Assembly: GCA_013215295.1 (NCBI GenBank)
Contig: JABSOZ010000006.1
Coordinates: 62,001 to 126,000 of the forward strand
Length of the DNA stretch: 64,000 nucleotides
Direction of reading: 5' to 3'
Source of the DNA: Colwellia sp.
GTDB lineage: Bacteria > Pseudomonadota > Gammaproteobacteria > Enterobacterales > Alteromonadaceae
The position numbers and the translations under genes are program-made. The notes below the pieces were generated by a model. That model made no database searches. It was not told the DNA's origin and saw nothing but the letters and a program-made list of their open reading frames with translations. Below are positions 9,578 through 18,913 of the stretch, piece after piece. How positions within the stretch are numbered: the first letter of the stretch is position 1; every line of letters begins with the position of its first letter.

Positions 9578-12172
9578 ATGTCTATCAATTTTACTAAATT
9601 ATATGAAGAACAAGTTCTCCTACGCCCAAAACTAGTATGTGTTGTTATTTTAATCGTCAGTATGTTGTTTATCTCTCAAATAAAAAATTTCAGGTTAGAT
9701 GCCTCGAGTGATACTTTGGTACTGCAAAATGATATTGCTTTACAATTTTATCGGGAAATAAAACAAAAATATGGCTCTGATGACTTCCTGATTATGACTT
9801 TTAGTCCTGATCAAGACTTATTCGCCAGCAATACACTACAACAGCTTAGCTTAATATCACAAGAGCTTAATCAGGTATCTGAAATTGAATCAATCACCAG
9901 TATCTTAACCGTCCCTTTAATTAACAGCCCGGCAATATCAGTAGAAAAACTAAAACAAGAAATACCAACTCTACTTAGCGCTAGAACCGAAATAACACTT
10001 GCCCGGCAAGAGATATTATCTAGTCCAATTTACCGTAATTTATTAATCAGCTCTGATAGTAAAACCACTGCTTTTTTACTTTATTTACAAGATGATGAGA
10101 AATATCAGACACTAAAACTTTCAAGAGATGAAGCTAAATTATTAGTGGAAAAAGAACCGAGTTCTTTTAAATTACGCAAAAAACTAGCAAGTAAAAATAG
10201 AAAACTCGCCCGTTATATAAATAAAAACCAACACCGACAAGAAGATATTATTGAAAGTGTACGTCAAGTCATGGCTAAGTTTAGTACATACGGCCAATTA
10301 CATTTAGGTGGTGTGCCCATGATCACTGCTGACTCTATCGCTTTTATTCGTCACGATTTAATCAATTTTGGCTTTGTGGTCTTACTTTTTATTATCATTA
10401 CCTTACTAGTTGCTTTTTCACGAATTCAATGGATGTTATTACCATTAATCACTTGCGTGATAACGGGTGCTGTGATGATAGGATTATTAGGTTTACTTAA
10501 TTGGCCCGTTACCGTTGTCTCTTCTAACTTTATTTCCTTAATGCTGATCTTAACACTATCCCTTACCATTCATTTGATTGTTCGATATCAAGAATTACAC
10601 TGGCAGAATCCACATGCAACACAGTTCACACTCGTTAGCACTACGTTAAAGAAAAAATTTATTCCATGTTTATTTACTTCAATAACGACCATTGTTGCTT
10701 TTGTCTCTCTACTCGTTAGTGGCATTCGCCCGGTAATTGATTTTGGTTGGATGATGACAATTGGCGTTGCCCTCTCCTTTCTTATGGTATTTACCTTATT
10801 TCCTGCAATGTTAATGCTACTACCGGTAGGAAAGCCGGTTAACCAACAAAATTTAACAAAACAGTTAGCCTTATTTTTGGCTGGTCGTTTATTACCTGAT
10901 AAAAAAAACATTCTCATTACTTACATTATTATTATTCTATTAAGTTTAATTGGTGCTTCTTTATTAACGGTTGAAAATCGTTTCATTGATTATTTCAAAG
11001 AAAATACTGAAATTTACCAAGGTATGTCGCTAATAGATAAAAAGCTAGGAGGTACAACGCCTTTAGATGTCATAATAGATGCACCTAAAGAAGTATTTCG
11101 AGAGTCTGATGAAGATAAAATATTAGATGCAGAGTTTTTGGCTGAGCTTGATGCAGATGAAGCAGAGTTTTTGGCGGAGCTTTATGCAGATGAAGCAGAG
11201 TTTTTGGCTGAGTTTGATTCGGATGAAACTGAAACTATAGGCCAATATAATAAAAATCCGCTTCAGCTAACTACGGGTTATTGGTTTAACCCAATAATGT
11301 TAGAAAAAGTAGCTGATTATCATCGGTTTTTAGAAAGCATACCACAAACAGGTAAAGTACTATCAATTGCCTCAGGCATGGCATTAATTAACCAAATAGA
11401 GCCCGCAACTAAAACCGATAATTTTATTTTATCAATCCTGTATAGCAAGTTGCCTGATTCGATAAAGTCGATAATCATAAATCCATATATTTCAGCAGAT
11501 GGTAATCAAATTCGTTTTAGTATCCGAGTTTTTGAGAGTGATAAATCACTTAAACGTACCGAGTTATTAAATAACATCAAGCAGGGATTGGTGAGTAAAT
11601 TTGATTTAGCGCCTGAGCAGATTAAATTTTCAGGCATGTTAGTCTTATATAACAATATGCTACAAAGCTTATTTCAATCACAAATCTATACCTTAGGAAC
11701 CGTTTTCTTTTGCATTTTGTTGATGTTTATTTTGTTATATCGGAATATTAAATTGTCAATCATAACGCTAATTCCGAATTTAGTCGCAGCAAGCATGGTA
11801 CTTGGCCTGATGGGCTGGTTAAAAATACCATTAGACATAATGACGATAACTATTGCCGCGATATGTATTGGTATTGCCGTCGATAATTCAATTCATTATG
11901 TACATAGATTTAAATTAGAATTTAAACAATGCCAAAACTATAAAACGGCGATGTTAAACTCCCACGCCAGCATTGGCCGAGCTATGTACTACACCTCTAT
12001 AACTATCACCTTAGGCTTTTCAATTCTTGTATTGTCAAACTTTATGCCTTCGATGTATTTTGGTTTATTAACCGGGTTCTCTATGCTGGTTGCCCTAGCA
12101 GCAAATTTAACATTATTACCATTATTATTAGTACAATTTAAGCCGTTAACAGCAAAAGAGATAATCAAATAG
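9578..12172 (+). CDS. MMPL/RND-superfamily exporter
   Basis: 864 aa inner-membrane protein with the two-fold RND layout: one helix near residues 17-35, a periplasmic domain, five helices at about 260-420, a helix near 450, a second periplasmic domain, and five helices at about 715-855. GIAVDNSIHYVHRF near residue 766 matches the TM motif of MMPL/SSD-type RND proteins that export lipids or hydrophobic compounds using the proton gradient. Substrate unknown. There is no membrane-fusion or outer-membrane partner adjacent, as usual for MMPL types. The second periplasmic domain carries a triple 11-residue acidic repeat (nucleotides 11129-11227). No strong Shine-Dalgarno is visible. Confidence 0.85.
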   Translation: MSINFTKLYEEQVLLRPKLVCVVILIVSMLFISQIKNFRLDASSDTLVLQNDIALQFYREIKQKYGSDDFLIMTFSPDQDLFASNTLQQLSLISQELNQVSEIESITSILTVPLINSPAISVEKLKQEIPTLLSARTEITLARQEILSSPIYRNLLISSDSKTTAFLLYLQDDEKYQTLKLSRDEAKLLVEKEPSSFKLRKKLASKNRKLARYINKNQHRQEDIIESVRQVMAKFSTYGQLHLGGVPMITADSIAFIRHDLINFGFVVLLFIIITLLVAFSRIQWMLLPLITCVITGAVMIGLLGLLNWPVTVVSSNFISLMLILTLSLTIHLIVRYQELHWQNPHATQFTLVSTTLKKKFIPCLFTSITTIVAFVSLLVSGIRPVIDFGWMMTIGVALSFLMVFTLFPAMLMLLPVGKPVNQQNLTKQLALFLAGRLLPDKKNILITYIIIILLSLIGASLLTVENRFIDYFKENTEIYQGMSLIDKKLGGTTPLDVIIDAPKEVFRESDEDKILDAEFLAELDADEAEFLAELYADEAEFLAEFDSDETETIGQYNKNPLQLTTGYWFNPIMLEKVADYHRFLESIPQTGKVLSIASGMALINQIEPATKTDNFILSILYSKLPDSIKSIIINPYISADGNQIRFSIRVFESDKSLKRTELLNNIKQGLVSKFDLAPEQIKFSGMLVLYNNMLQSLFQSQIYTLGTVFFCILLMFILLYRNIKLSIITLIPNLVAASMVLGLMGWLKIPLDIMTITIAAICIGIAVDNSIHYVHRFKLEFKQCQNYKTAMLNSHASIGRAMYYTSITITLGFSILVLSNFMPSMYFGLLTGFSMLVALAANLTLLPLLLVQFKPLTAKEIIK
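11129..11227 (+). repeat. 33-bp tandem repeat, three copies, inside the MMPL gene
   Basis: Three in-frame 33-bp units (11129-11161, 11162-11194, 11195-11227) encode AEFLAELDADE, AEFLAELYADE and AEFLAEFDSDE. The units differ at only a few positions, so the array is recent and may vary in copy number between strains. It adds a strongly acidic loop in the second periplasmic domain. Confidence 0.9.
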
Positions 12173-12304
12173 ATAAAAAATAAACTTTACACTTTAAAGA
12201 AGGTATATTGCGTTAACGCAAATATTAATAGAAGTTTAGCCGGTAAATGGCTTGAGTTTTGACTATGTCGAGCTATCAGGGAAAGGTGAGTTAAGCTAGC
12301 TAGT

Positions 12305-12433
12305 ATGAAAAAGACTAAAATATATTCAGACTATCGTTACTCACTTCAAATCAATAGCCATGCAATCTGGCTTTACCACCGATTTACCTTAAGCTTACCT
12401 GATGTTGAAGAATTATTAGCCCAAAGTGGTTAA
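12305..12433 (+). pseudogene. IS6-family transposase remnant
   Basis: A 42-codon open frame whose segment HAIWLYHRFTLSLPDVEELLAQSG matches the N-terminal region of IS6/IS26-type transposases (typical form AxxWYxRxxLSxRdvEElLaxRG). The frame stops exactly there; the DDE catalytic domain is absent. A sequence resembling an IS6 terminal repeat (TTTTGCAACGG, 12602-12612) lies just beside the downstream M48 gene end. The rest of the gap 12173-12613 shows no gene. Confidence 0.65.
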
Positions 12434-12613
12434 CTGTCCTCCAAATACAAAACCTAATAACATTGGCAGGATAAGTTATAATCAGCATTCTCTTATAACA
12501 GTTAACATAATCATTAGACTGTAAAGTGATAAAGTAAACCGATTCAGCTTGTCCTAAAACCCTATATGATTAGGTGTTTTGTAATAATACGACCTATCAG
12601 ATTTTGCAACGGT

Positions 12614-14080
12614 TCATTTAATTATTTTAATCCAATCCCCAGTTTTTGGCTCTCCTCTAGGGTAAAGACCATTAATAAGACGCAGCACTTGTACCGAATA
12701 AACGCCTAAATTCATCTGTTTAGCAAGTAAATCCATCCGAGTATTATCATTCGCTTTAACATAGTGTATTGTTCTGGACTTTTTAGCTTTTGTCGGGGTT
12801 CTTTCAGGTCGAAAACTTTGAATACTTTTCAAAAACAAAGTATCGTAATCGACTCCTTTTTCAGGGAGAAAAACCTCACCAACTAATAAATATGCTTTAC
12901 TTCCTTGAAAAATAACGGCAACTCGTTGGTCGTCTTTGCCTTTGATACCTTTAATAATACCAGTATGCCCAATCAAGCCATATTGAGAAAAATCTTCTGA
13001 ACGTAGCAATAAATCTACGTTTGTCACACTTCGTAGATAATTCCCTGGATTTAATCTGCCTTTATTTATCGCTATGGTTAAATTTAATCTTGCCGTGTCA
13101 TTTTTTGGTTGCCCAACGATTGCTTTACTAGTATGAGTAACCTGCCATTTTTCTGGAAATAATAATGAAAAGCCAAGCTTACGATGAATGTAACGCTCTT
13201 TTTCTATCGGTTTAGGCTTGTTCATCACCTCATAATTTATGCCATAGATCATACCTTCTAGATGTTCACGGTAAGCGTCTTGGTTATCACTATTTTCTTT
13301 TTTATCAATAAACTGTCCCGCTTTTGCAACCACTTCTTTTAAACGAATATCATTTCTAGGATGAGTAGAAAATACACCATGATAACTTTTGGCTCTTTTA
13401 CCTTCCTCTTTAGCTCTATAACGCGAAAATTTTTCCTGATCTTTTAATACACCTATAGCTTCAACCATCGCCTGCGGAGCATAACCACTGTTAAATAAGT
13501 ATTCTGCCGCTAAGCCATCAGCTTGTAACTCCATTTCTCGTCCATAACCTTGTACGGCAGCTGTGCTCCATAAACTAGTAGCATCTCCCAAAGCCATGCT
13601 TCCAGTGGTAAAAACAGATAAAAAAGTGAGGGTACTTGCACTTGTTCTGGCTGTATCTTGTTTAACAACATGCCTGGCAGTAATATGAGCCACTTCATGG
13701 GCTAGCACTGCTGCTAATTGGGCTTCTGAATGTAAAAAAGTTAACAAACCTCGGTTGATATAGATATACCCCCCAGGTAAAGCAAAAGCGTTTATGTCAG
13801 GTGCATCGATGATGGTAAAATGATATTCAATATTTGGCCGATGACTATTTTTTACCACTTTTTGACCAATTTTATTAATATAAGCATTGAGTTTTTTATC
13901 ATGGTAAATAGGAATTGATTTAATTAATTTTTCATGTAGTTCTTTACCTTTTTCAATTTCATCACTTTCAGACATAAAAACTAAATCAGGTATTCCCGTT
14001 GCAGGATTTATCGCACATGAACTAACGACTAACATCAAAGTAATAATGATAAGTCGACTATATATATGTAAATATTTCAT
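12614..14080 (-). CDS. M48-family metalloprotease lipoprotein
   Basis: 488 aa. Lipoprotein signal with lipobox ending at Cys22 (VVSSC). The zinc site HEVAH is at residues 128-132 and the third ligand lies in the ELQADGLAAEYL segment near 186. This is the periplasmic M48 group of BepA and LoiP, which degrade or assist outer-membrane proteins. Unlike BepA there is no obvious TPR tail; residues 290-420 are an unassigned domain and the last 50 residues (ending PKTGDWIKIIK) look LysM-like, suggesting peptidoglycan contact. It is the last gene in the direction of the 26-12.6 kb cluster, 84 bp after the preceding gene, and may belong to it or just follow it. Confidence 0.85.
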   Translation of the reverse strand: MKYLHIYSRLIIITLMLVVSSCAINPATGIPDLVFMSESDEIEKGKELHEKLIKSIPIYHDKKLNAYINKIGQKVVKNSHRPNIEYHFTIIDAPDINAFALPGGYIYINRGLLTFLHSEAQLAAVLAHEVAHITARHVVKQDTARTSASTLTFLSVFTTGSMALGDATSLWSTAAVQGYGREMELQADGLAAEYLFNSGYAPQAMVEAIGVLKDQEKFSRYRAKEEGKRAKSYHGVFSTHPRNDIRLKEVVAKAGQFIDKKENSDNQDAYREHLEGMIYGINYEVMNKPKPIEKERYIHRKLGFSLLFPEKWQVTHTSKAIVGQPKNDTARLNLTIAINKGRLNPGNYLRSVTNVDLLLRSEDFSQYGLIGHTGIIKGIKGKDDQRVAVIFQGSKAYLLVGEVFLPEKGVDYDTLFLKSIQSFRPERTPTKAKKSRTIHYVKANDNTRMDLLAKQMNLGVYSVQVLRLINGLYPRGEPKTGDWIKIIK

Positions 14081-14164
14081 GAAAAACCTCTCTTTTCCGG
14101 TTTGAACGATACTATTATTGATAATTTAATTATCAGCTTTTTAGGCGCTATTAACATAGCTGAA

Positions 14165-14830
14165 TTAATTAATAGTAAAAAAATCACTCAGTTGTTTAGC
14201 CATTGTTTTACAAGCATGTCTTTGTACTGGAGCAATAATAGGGATAGGTATAACAATTGCAGGCATATATGATGTTCCATCAGCAACACTGCTTATTTTC
14301 CCCACTAATTGACGAGATTTATAATCCCATATTGTCGCTTCATATTCTGATTTAGTATCCCAAGTTCCAAAACCAAAGCAAGCTCCTCCCGCCGGGGATA
14401 AACCACAACTAATTCTGCCGGAAGAGCGAGTTTTTTCGGTATTGCCATCAACCCAAACAATATACTGCACTTTATAATCATCAATTATTTTTGAAATTTT
14501 TTCGTATGATAATAGTCTGTTAAGGTCTTGGACATGGACAGGAGCAGTCCGCGCTTCAAACCAAGGGTAAAGTTTATCGACAAAGTCACTCTCAGGGATA
14601 ACATTTAATGCAGTATTTGCTTGTGATAAAGCACTGCCAATGCATGATATAAGATCTGGTTCCGTTTCATAATCACTGCCAGTTCGACGACCAATAACGA
14701 CAATCGAATCACCTTTATGCAACTCACTCTGTTGGTGCCTTACTTGATCTACCGTTACACTTGTACAACCAAAAAGAAAACATAACATGGCTATGAAGAC
14801 AGTGGTAAATATCATAGTTTGGTTTTCCAT
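14165..14830 (-). CDS. Lipoprotein of unknown function
   Basis: 221 aa with a lipoprotein signal (lipobox LFGC, Cys22). The start is supported by a near-perfect Shine-Dalgarno, AGGAGGG, 7 nt upstream. The mature part resembles small outer-membrane-associated lipoproteins that form an alpha/beta fold (IVVIGRR near residue 43; a YIVWVDGN strand near 123), and it has four Cys after residue 60. It ends with a hydrophobic IVIPIPIIAPV stretch near 195. I do not recognise a family with confidence. It follows the other lipoprotein gene by 42 bp on the same strand and is probably cotranscribed with the VWA/motor genes. Confidence 0.75.
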   Translation of the reverse strand: MENQTMIFTTVFIAMLCFLFGCTSVTVDQVRHQQSELHKGDSIVVIGRRTGSDYETEPDLISCIGSALSQANTALNVIPESDFVDKLYPWFEARTAPVHVQDLNRLLSYEKISKIIDDYKVQYIVWVDGNTEKTRSSGRISCGLSPAGGACFGFGTWDTKSEYEATIWDYKSRQLVGKISSVADGTSYMPAIVIPIPIIAPVQRHACKTMAKQLSDFFTIN

Positions 14831-14872
14831 TGAAAATCCCTCCTATTATTCAATCATTAGCTAATAAGACCC

Positions 14873-15559
14873 TTAAATTCTGATCACAATTTGATTAACA
14901 AAGTTATTTTTTACTATTTTCGTTGATGCTTTATTATACTTTCCCTGTATTATTAACCACTTGTTTATTTCTGGTACCTGTCTAAACTTCAGTGATAACC
15001 CTGCCCCTAAGTCCCGTAAAGCAATCACCATTGCATCGTTTAACGCAGCTTCTTTTGATTTAAAAAATGCCGATGGCGATTTACCATAGGCGGTTAAAAT
15101 CCAATCCGCTATTATTTGACCTTGTGAGTCATATACTTTCATATTGTATTTAAGCCAAACCTCAAACATATTTCCTTGAGTTTCATAGGGGACATTATAT
15201 TGAAAGTTTTCTAAACTAGGCTGAAAAAACAAATCAAGGGTATTTCCAGATGTGCTATGGAAGCCAGAAGTTACTTCCATATTTGAAAACATCGCTTTAA
15301 GAACAACATTTAACATCTTAACTTGTGCATCACCAACATGTATTTCCCACTTTTCTCTTTTTTCACTCTTTTCAATATAGCGATAACCACTAAATTCTTT
15401 ATCAAAAATTACACCGATAGAATAAGGTAATTGATTGATCACCGGACTTGGAAAATGACCATTGATATCTACGGTACTTTTACAACTGATGAGTAATAAA
15501 GACAGTAAAAAAGTAACCAATAGTACCTTTATAAATAATATTTTTGTAAATACTCTCAT
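14873..15559 (-). CDS. Lipoprotein of unknown function
   Basis: 228 aa from the ATG at 15559, chosen because AAGAGG lies at the right distance and the resulting N terminus is a clean lipoprotein signal (lipobox LISC, Cys26); a longer frame would overlap the upstream VWA gene. The mature part has IGVIFDKEFSGYRY near residue 48, a VWLKYNMKVYDSQGQIIADW strand pair and an AALNDAMVIALRDLGAGL helix near 185. This is the look of LptE/PelC/DUF4136-like assembly lipoproteins, a weak similarity only. It starts 16 bp after the VWA gene stop, so it is in the same operon. Confidence 0.75.
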   Translation of the reverse strand: MRVFTKILFIKVLLVTFLLSLLLISCKSTVDINGHFPSPVINQLPYSIGVIFDKEFSGYRYIEKSEKREKWEIHVGDAQVKMLNVVLKAMFSNMEVTSGFHSTSGNTLDLFFQPSLENFQYNVPYETQGNMFEVWLKYNMKVYDSQGQIIADWILTAYGKSPSAFFKSKEAALNDAMVIALRDLGAGLSLKFRQVPEINKWLIIQGKYNKASTKIVKNNFVNQIVIRI

Positions 15560-15575
15560 TACATACCTCTTGCTC

Positions 15576-16577
15576 TTAAGGTCGAAAATCATTAAGTCCA
15601 ACAAATGTGCCACCGTTACGATAAGTTAATTCCCTCATCAAAGTAGCAAAGCGAATGCCGGTTTTTTGTAAATGTTCTGGTCGAATAAATTGCACAGGGA
15701 AACCAACGGCATGAATACGAACTAACCGTTGATTATTTTCATTCATTTGATTAATTCGAGAAATAGTTTCAACAACTTGTTGTATTGAACGACCTGAGAA
15801 TTCATCACCCATCACATACAAACTAATTTTCTTATCTTGATTGAAAAAAGTTCTTATCGCTTGTTGAATCCCCTCTACGGGGCTTGAATTACTGAAAGGA
15901 TTCCAATTACGTAACCGTTTAATAATTGCTGCCCTTCTCGCTTTGGTATCCGGTATCCATTTACGACGATAATTAGTGAACATGTATTTGCCCATATCAT
16001 TCATTATCTGTATACCTTTCACGCGCGGGTAAATATTCAAAGTGGCAATTATTTCATCCAACATCCGTTGCCAACCGTAGTTATACATACTACCTGAAGT
16101 ATCAATAATAAAAATCAAGTACTCACTATCAACAGGGATCCCGCCAATGAGGTCATTTTTACTTTGGTAGTTTTTTCCTAATAAACGCTCCATTTCAACA
16201 GTAAGCTCTTGCAGTGCAATTGCTAATTTACCTTTCTCTTGTTGATTATCGGAAGCCGCTTTAGATAATTGTGCAAATTGTGTGTCGATTGTTGCAAAAC
16301 GGGTACGTAAAATAGCTAAGCGCTCTTTGTTAATATCTATCTGTTCAACTTGGCTGGTCAGCTGACGACTATATATTTTAGTATCGCCACGAATAATGAA
16401 TAATGTTTTTTGTAAATTTTTAATTTGAGCGTCTAAATCAAGAGATGATTTTTCTAAAACAATCGGACTTACCGTTTTAGTGATCATCAATAATAAGATA
16501 ATGGCTCCAAAACCACAGCAAATGACATCTAAAAAAGCGATGGAAAACTCTGACGATTCACGATGTTTTGATTTCAT
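15576..16577 (-). CDS. Membrane-anchored VWA protein, second of a pair
   Basis: 333 aa from the ATG at 16577, chosen because AGGGGGA lies just upstream and a longer frame only overlaps the preceding gene. One N-terminal helix, FSIAFLDVICCGFGAIILLLMI (about residues 11-32, in two pieces around Asp17), is followed by a coiled coil (45-135) and a von Willebrand A domain with MIDAS Asp159-x-Ser161-x-Ser163 (DTSGS). The Asp at the helix start is placed as in MotB, TolR and ExbD, where it carries the ion. VWA domains bind partner proteins through a metal ion. Paralogous to the gene 8 bp upstream; the two probably form a heterodimer with the channel protein. Function unknown. Confidence 0.85.
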   Translation of the reverse strand: MKSKHRESSEFSIAFLDVICCGFGAIILLLMITKTVSPIVLEKSSLDLDAQIKNLQKTLFIIRGDTKIYSRQLTSQVEQIDINKERLAILRTRFATIDTQFAQLSKAASDNQQEKGKLAIALQELTVEMERLLGKNYQSKNDLIGGIPVDSEYLIFIIDTSGSMYNYGWQRMLDEIIATLNIYPRVKGIQIMNDMGKYMFTNYRRKWIPDTKARRAAIIKRLRNWNPFSNSSPVEGIQQAIRTFFNQDKKISLYVMGDEFSGRSIQQVVETISRINQMNENNQRLVRIHAVGFPVQFIRPEHLQKTGIRFATLMRELTYRNGGTFVGLNDFRP

Positions 16578-16585
16578 TACTCCCC

Positions 16586-17662
16586 CTAAGGCCAATCTTT
16601 CGAAGGGCTCATAAATGAGCCTGCCGTTAATAACGCTAACTTCCAAAAAGCAGAGGCCGCCATTGGGTCTCCTTCCATTGGCCATAATAAAATATTTACG
16701 GGTATACCTTGAGGCAAGCCTTCAAGTGAACGTTTAAAGAGCATCTCTCTATCTTTTCCAGAAATTGTGCTTTTATTTCCTTTATTAACTCCTTGGGTTG
16801 GTAAACCATCAGTGATCAGAATAATGTTGTCAGGTAACGGATCTAGTGAAGCAATACTTCGGAAAGCATTTACTAAACTTGTACCACCTTGAGGAACGAT
16901 ATCTCGTAATTTTGATAAACTATTATTTAGTTGTTTTTGATCAGATATTGATAACCATTGTCCAGTGGTTTCTGCAGCTGATGCCTGTGTTCGACTATTA
17001 AAAGTATAAAGTTGAAACTGGCTTTCTAATGGAAACTTTGCAACTAACCATTCTACGGCTCTGACGGCACGTTGCCATTTAGCTGATTGTTTTTTGATAT
17101 TATCTGACATATTGCGTCGACGAATAATGTTGACGATTTTGTTATCGAGCATACTTGCCGATACATCAAGTAAGATTAGAATTCTTGCTCCACTTAACTT
17201 CAATCCGGTTAGATACTGCCGATCTCCATACCCAGAAAATCGACGAGCGTTATTACCTTCAGCTATTTCTTGTTCAAGCTTCTTTTTATCAACAAATAAA
17301 CTTTGTAACTGAATTTCCATATTAATTCGTTGCTGTTCTTCACCCTCAACATCCAGTAGAACAATTTTATTTTTTATTGCATCAATCTCATTGTTAACCA
17401 TTTTTGCCAGACCATCTGTTTCCACTAAGTCTTGGTTAAGCTGCGCCAAAGAGTTTTTAATTTTGACTAAATGATCTTTTCCTTGAGAGACTTCTTCCTG
17501 TAATAAATTCACCTCGGCCTGCAATTCGCTTTGTTGCAATTCATTTTTAGAATTTACATCATGTTTTATAATTAAAAATACTAAAATCACCGCACCAAAA
17601 CCACACGACATAATATCGAGAAAAGATAAACTAAAAGTGGAAAACTTTCGTTTAACAATCAT
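16586..17662 (-). CDS. Membrane-anchored VWA protein, first of a pair
   Basis: 358 aa. N-terminal helix at residues 12-32 with Asp16 in SFLDIMSCGFGA, a coiled coil at about 35-135, then a VWA domain with MIDAS Asp166-x-Ser168-x-Ser170 (DVSAS) and a downstream ITDGLPT loop near 275 typical of VWA folds. The anchor motif FLDxxxCGFGA is shared with the next gene and lines up with the ion-carrying helix of ExbD/TolR/MotB (PFIDVM, YADFM). This supports a motor-subunit role: channel protein at 17769 plus these two as the second subunit. The C terminus (SPSKDWP) is close to the VWA end. Partner and function unknown. Confidence 0.85.
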   Translation of the reverse strand: MIVKRKFSTFSLSFLDIMSCGFGAVILVFLIIKHDVNSKNELQQSELQAEVNLLQEEVSQGKDHLVKIKNSLAQLNQDLVETDGLAKMVNNEIDAIKNKIVLLDVEGEEQQRINMEIQLQSLFVDKKKLEQEIAEGNNARRFSGYGDRQYLTGLKLSGARILILLDVSASMLDNKIVNIIRRRNMSDNIKKQSAKWQRAVRAVEWLVAKFPLESQFQLYTFNSRTQASAAETTGQWLSISDQKQLNNSLSKLRDIVPQGGTSLVNAFRSIASLDPLPDNIILITDGLPTQGVNKGNKSTISGKDREMLFKRSLEGLPQGIPVNILLWPMEGDPMAASAFWKLALLTAGSFMSPSKDWP

Positions 17663-17768
17663 AAAAATAGTCTCTTTTAATTAGCTGCGCCAAGTGATAC
17701 TCAACTTGAGCGTTTATTTGTCTGAAAATTAATTGGTATTTATTAGTTTGGACATTCATAAGTGACAT

Positions 17769-18581
17769 TCATTCAACCTCATCACGATCAGACTTTAGAA
17801 AATTCAACAAATTGTTATCACAATAATCTTGAGTATTTTGTACAAGCCGTTCTTGAAGAAGTTGTAATTGATGAGAGAAAAACATGATAAAAATACTGAT
17901 CACTAAAGCAATGAATGTTGAGTTAAATGCCACACCTAAACTGTTAGTAACACCAATAATATTTCCCTCTACCGCTTGGTGAGCCTGACCAAGCGCCTCA
18001 CCGATCCCTCTTACCGTACCAATAAAACCAATAGATGGAATTGCCCAAGCAATATAACGTATCATCGCCAGCTCACTATCCAGTCGATCCGCTTCAGATT
18101 CGCAAATATCTTTGATCGCCGATGCAACTGCGGCAATATTTGAAGTTGCGGCAAACCGCTGCAAGGCAATTAATAACGTTCTTGGTGCTAACATTTGACG
18201 CTCTTCTTCAGCTAAGTTCTTCAGCGGTTGACACAAGTTGTAAGCATCTTCAGGGTAAATGCTTGCTCCTTCCTTTACATCCAACATCGCATGAGCCAAC
18301 ATTCGTTTTTCTTGTAGCGATAATTTAGCTTTATAGCCCATGATCATTAATACCCAAAACATCAATATAAAACAGGTCTCTTGCTCATAATCTTTTAAAA
18401 CAACATAAATGGAGCGTTGACCCGTAACTTCACTACCTGCAATCATTTGATCTGCCTGCTGTTTCAATAACACTTCGGCATTGGGCCGGATCAAAGTAAC
18501 GTAGGTAGCATGAACTATAATTACCGAGAGTAATAAAGCAAAGAGTTGAAAAATAAATTCTGAACCTGCAGTTCGTTTCAT
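17769..18581 (-). CDS. MotA/TolQ/ExbB-type proton channel protein
   Basis: 270 aa inner-membrane protein. Helices at about 11-31, 70-84, 174-195 and 213-236. The family core is clear: AIPSIGFIGTVRGIGEALGQA (180-200, split by the loop) followed by SLGVAFNSTFIALVISIFIMFF (214-235), the pair that forms the ion path in ExbB, TolQ and MotA. Such proteins make pentamers around two copies of a single-helix Asp subunit and turn ion flow into movement. No exbD, tolR or motB is adjacent; instead the next two genes encode VWA proteins with an ExbD-like Asp helix. It is therefore probably the stator of a non-Ton, non-flagellar machine. Confidence 0.88.
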   Translation of the reverse strand: MKRTAGSEFIFQLFALLLSVIIVHATYVTLIRPNAEVLLKQQADQMIAGSEVTGQRSIYVVLKDYEQETCFILMFWVLMIMGYKAKLSLQEKRMLAHAMLDVKEGASIYPEDAYNLCQPLKNLAEEERQMLAPRTLLIALQRFAATSNIAAVASAIKDICESEADRLDSELAMIRYIAWAIPSIGFIGTVRGIGEALGQAHQAVEGNIIGVTNSLGVAFNSTFIALVISIFIMFFSHQLQLLQERLVQNTQDYCDNNLLNFLKSDRDEVE

Positions 18582-18597
18582 GGCTAGCTCCTAAAAA

Positions 18598-18897
18598 TCA
18601 GATATCTGTTGGAAATGAGACGGATAGATCTTCTGATATCGTCTCTGTTGGGATAAAGCGATCATTATTTTTCGCCTCCGCTTTTTCTGGCTTTACTGAC
18701 TCAGCTTTTATCCACTTTTTCTGCGTTGTTATTTCTTCGTTGGCCGCTGTAATTTTTTTCACCTCCACACTGGCTTGTTTTTCCTTAAGCGGAGGTTGAG
18801 ATAAATTTTGTGGGGCAAACACTTCAGCAATAACTACGGGTATAACTAACAAAGAACTCAGTAAAACAACAATTAATAACATATTATTCTCATTCAT
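18598..18897 (-). CDS. Small membrane protein of the motor cluster
   Basis: 99 aa from the ATG at 18897, preferred over an ATG 27 bp upstream because AAAGG lies 8 nt before it and the longer form overlaps the previous gene. One hydrophobic helix at residues 5-24 is followed by a charged, Lys/Glu/Ala-rich tail with no recognisable domain, which probably extends into the periplasm. No family recognised. It lies 17 bp after the PEGA gene and 16 bp before the channel gene, all on one strand, so it is likely a small accessory subunit of the complex. Confidence 0.7.
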   Translation of the reverse strand: MNENNMLLIVVLLSSLLVIPVVIAEVFAPQNLSQPPLKEKQASVEVKKITAANEEITTQKKWIKAESVKPEKAEAKNNDRFIPTETISEDLSVSFPTDI

Positions 18898-18913
18898 AAT
18901 ATTACCTTTAATT

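Noticed and set aside
15576-18581. Zorya-type defence system
   Set aside because: A MotA-like channel is present, but there is no ZorB with a peptidoglycan-binding domain and no ZorC, ZorD or ZorE helicase or nuclease partner.
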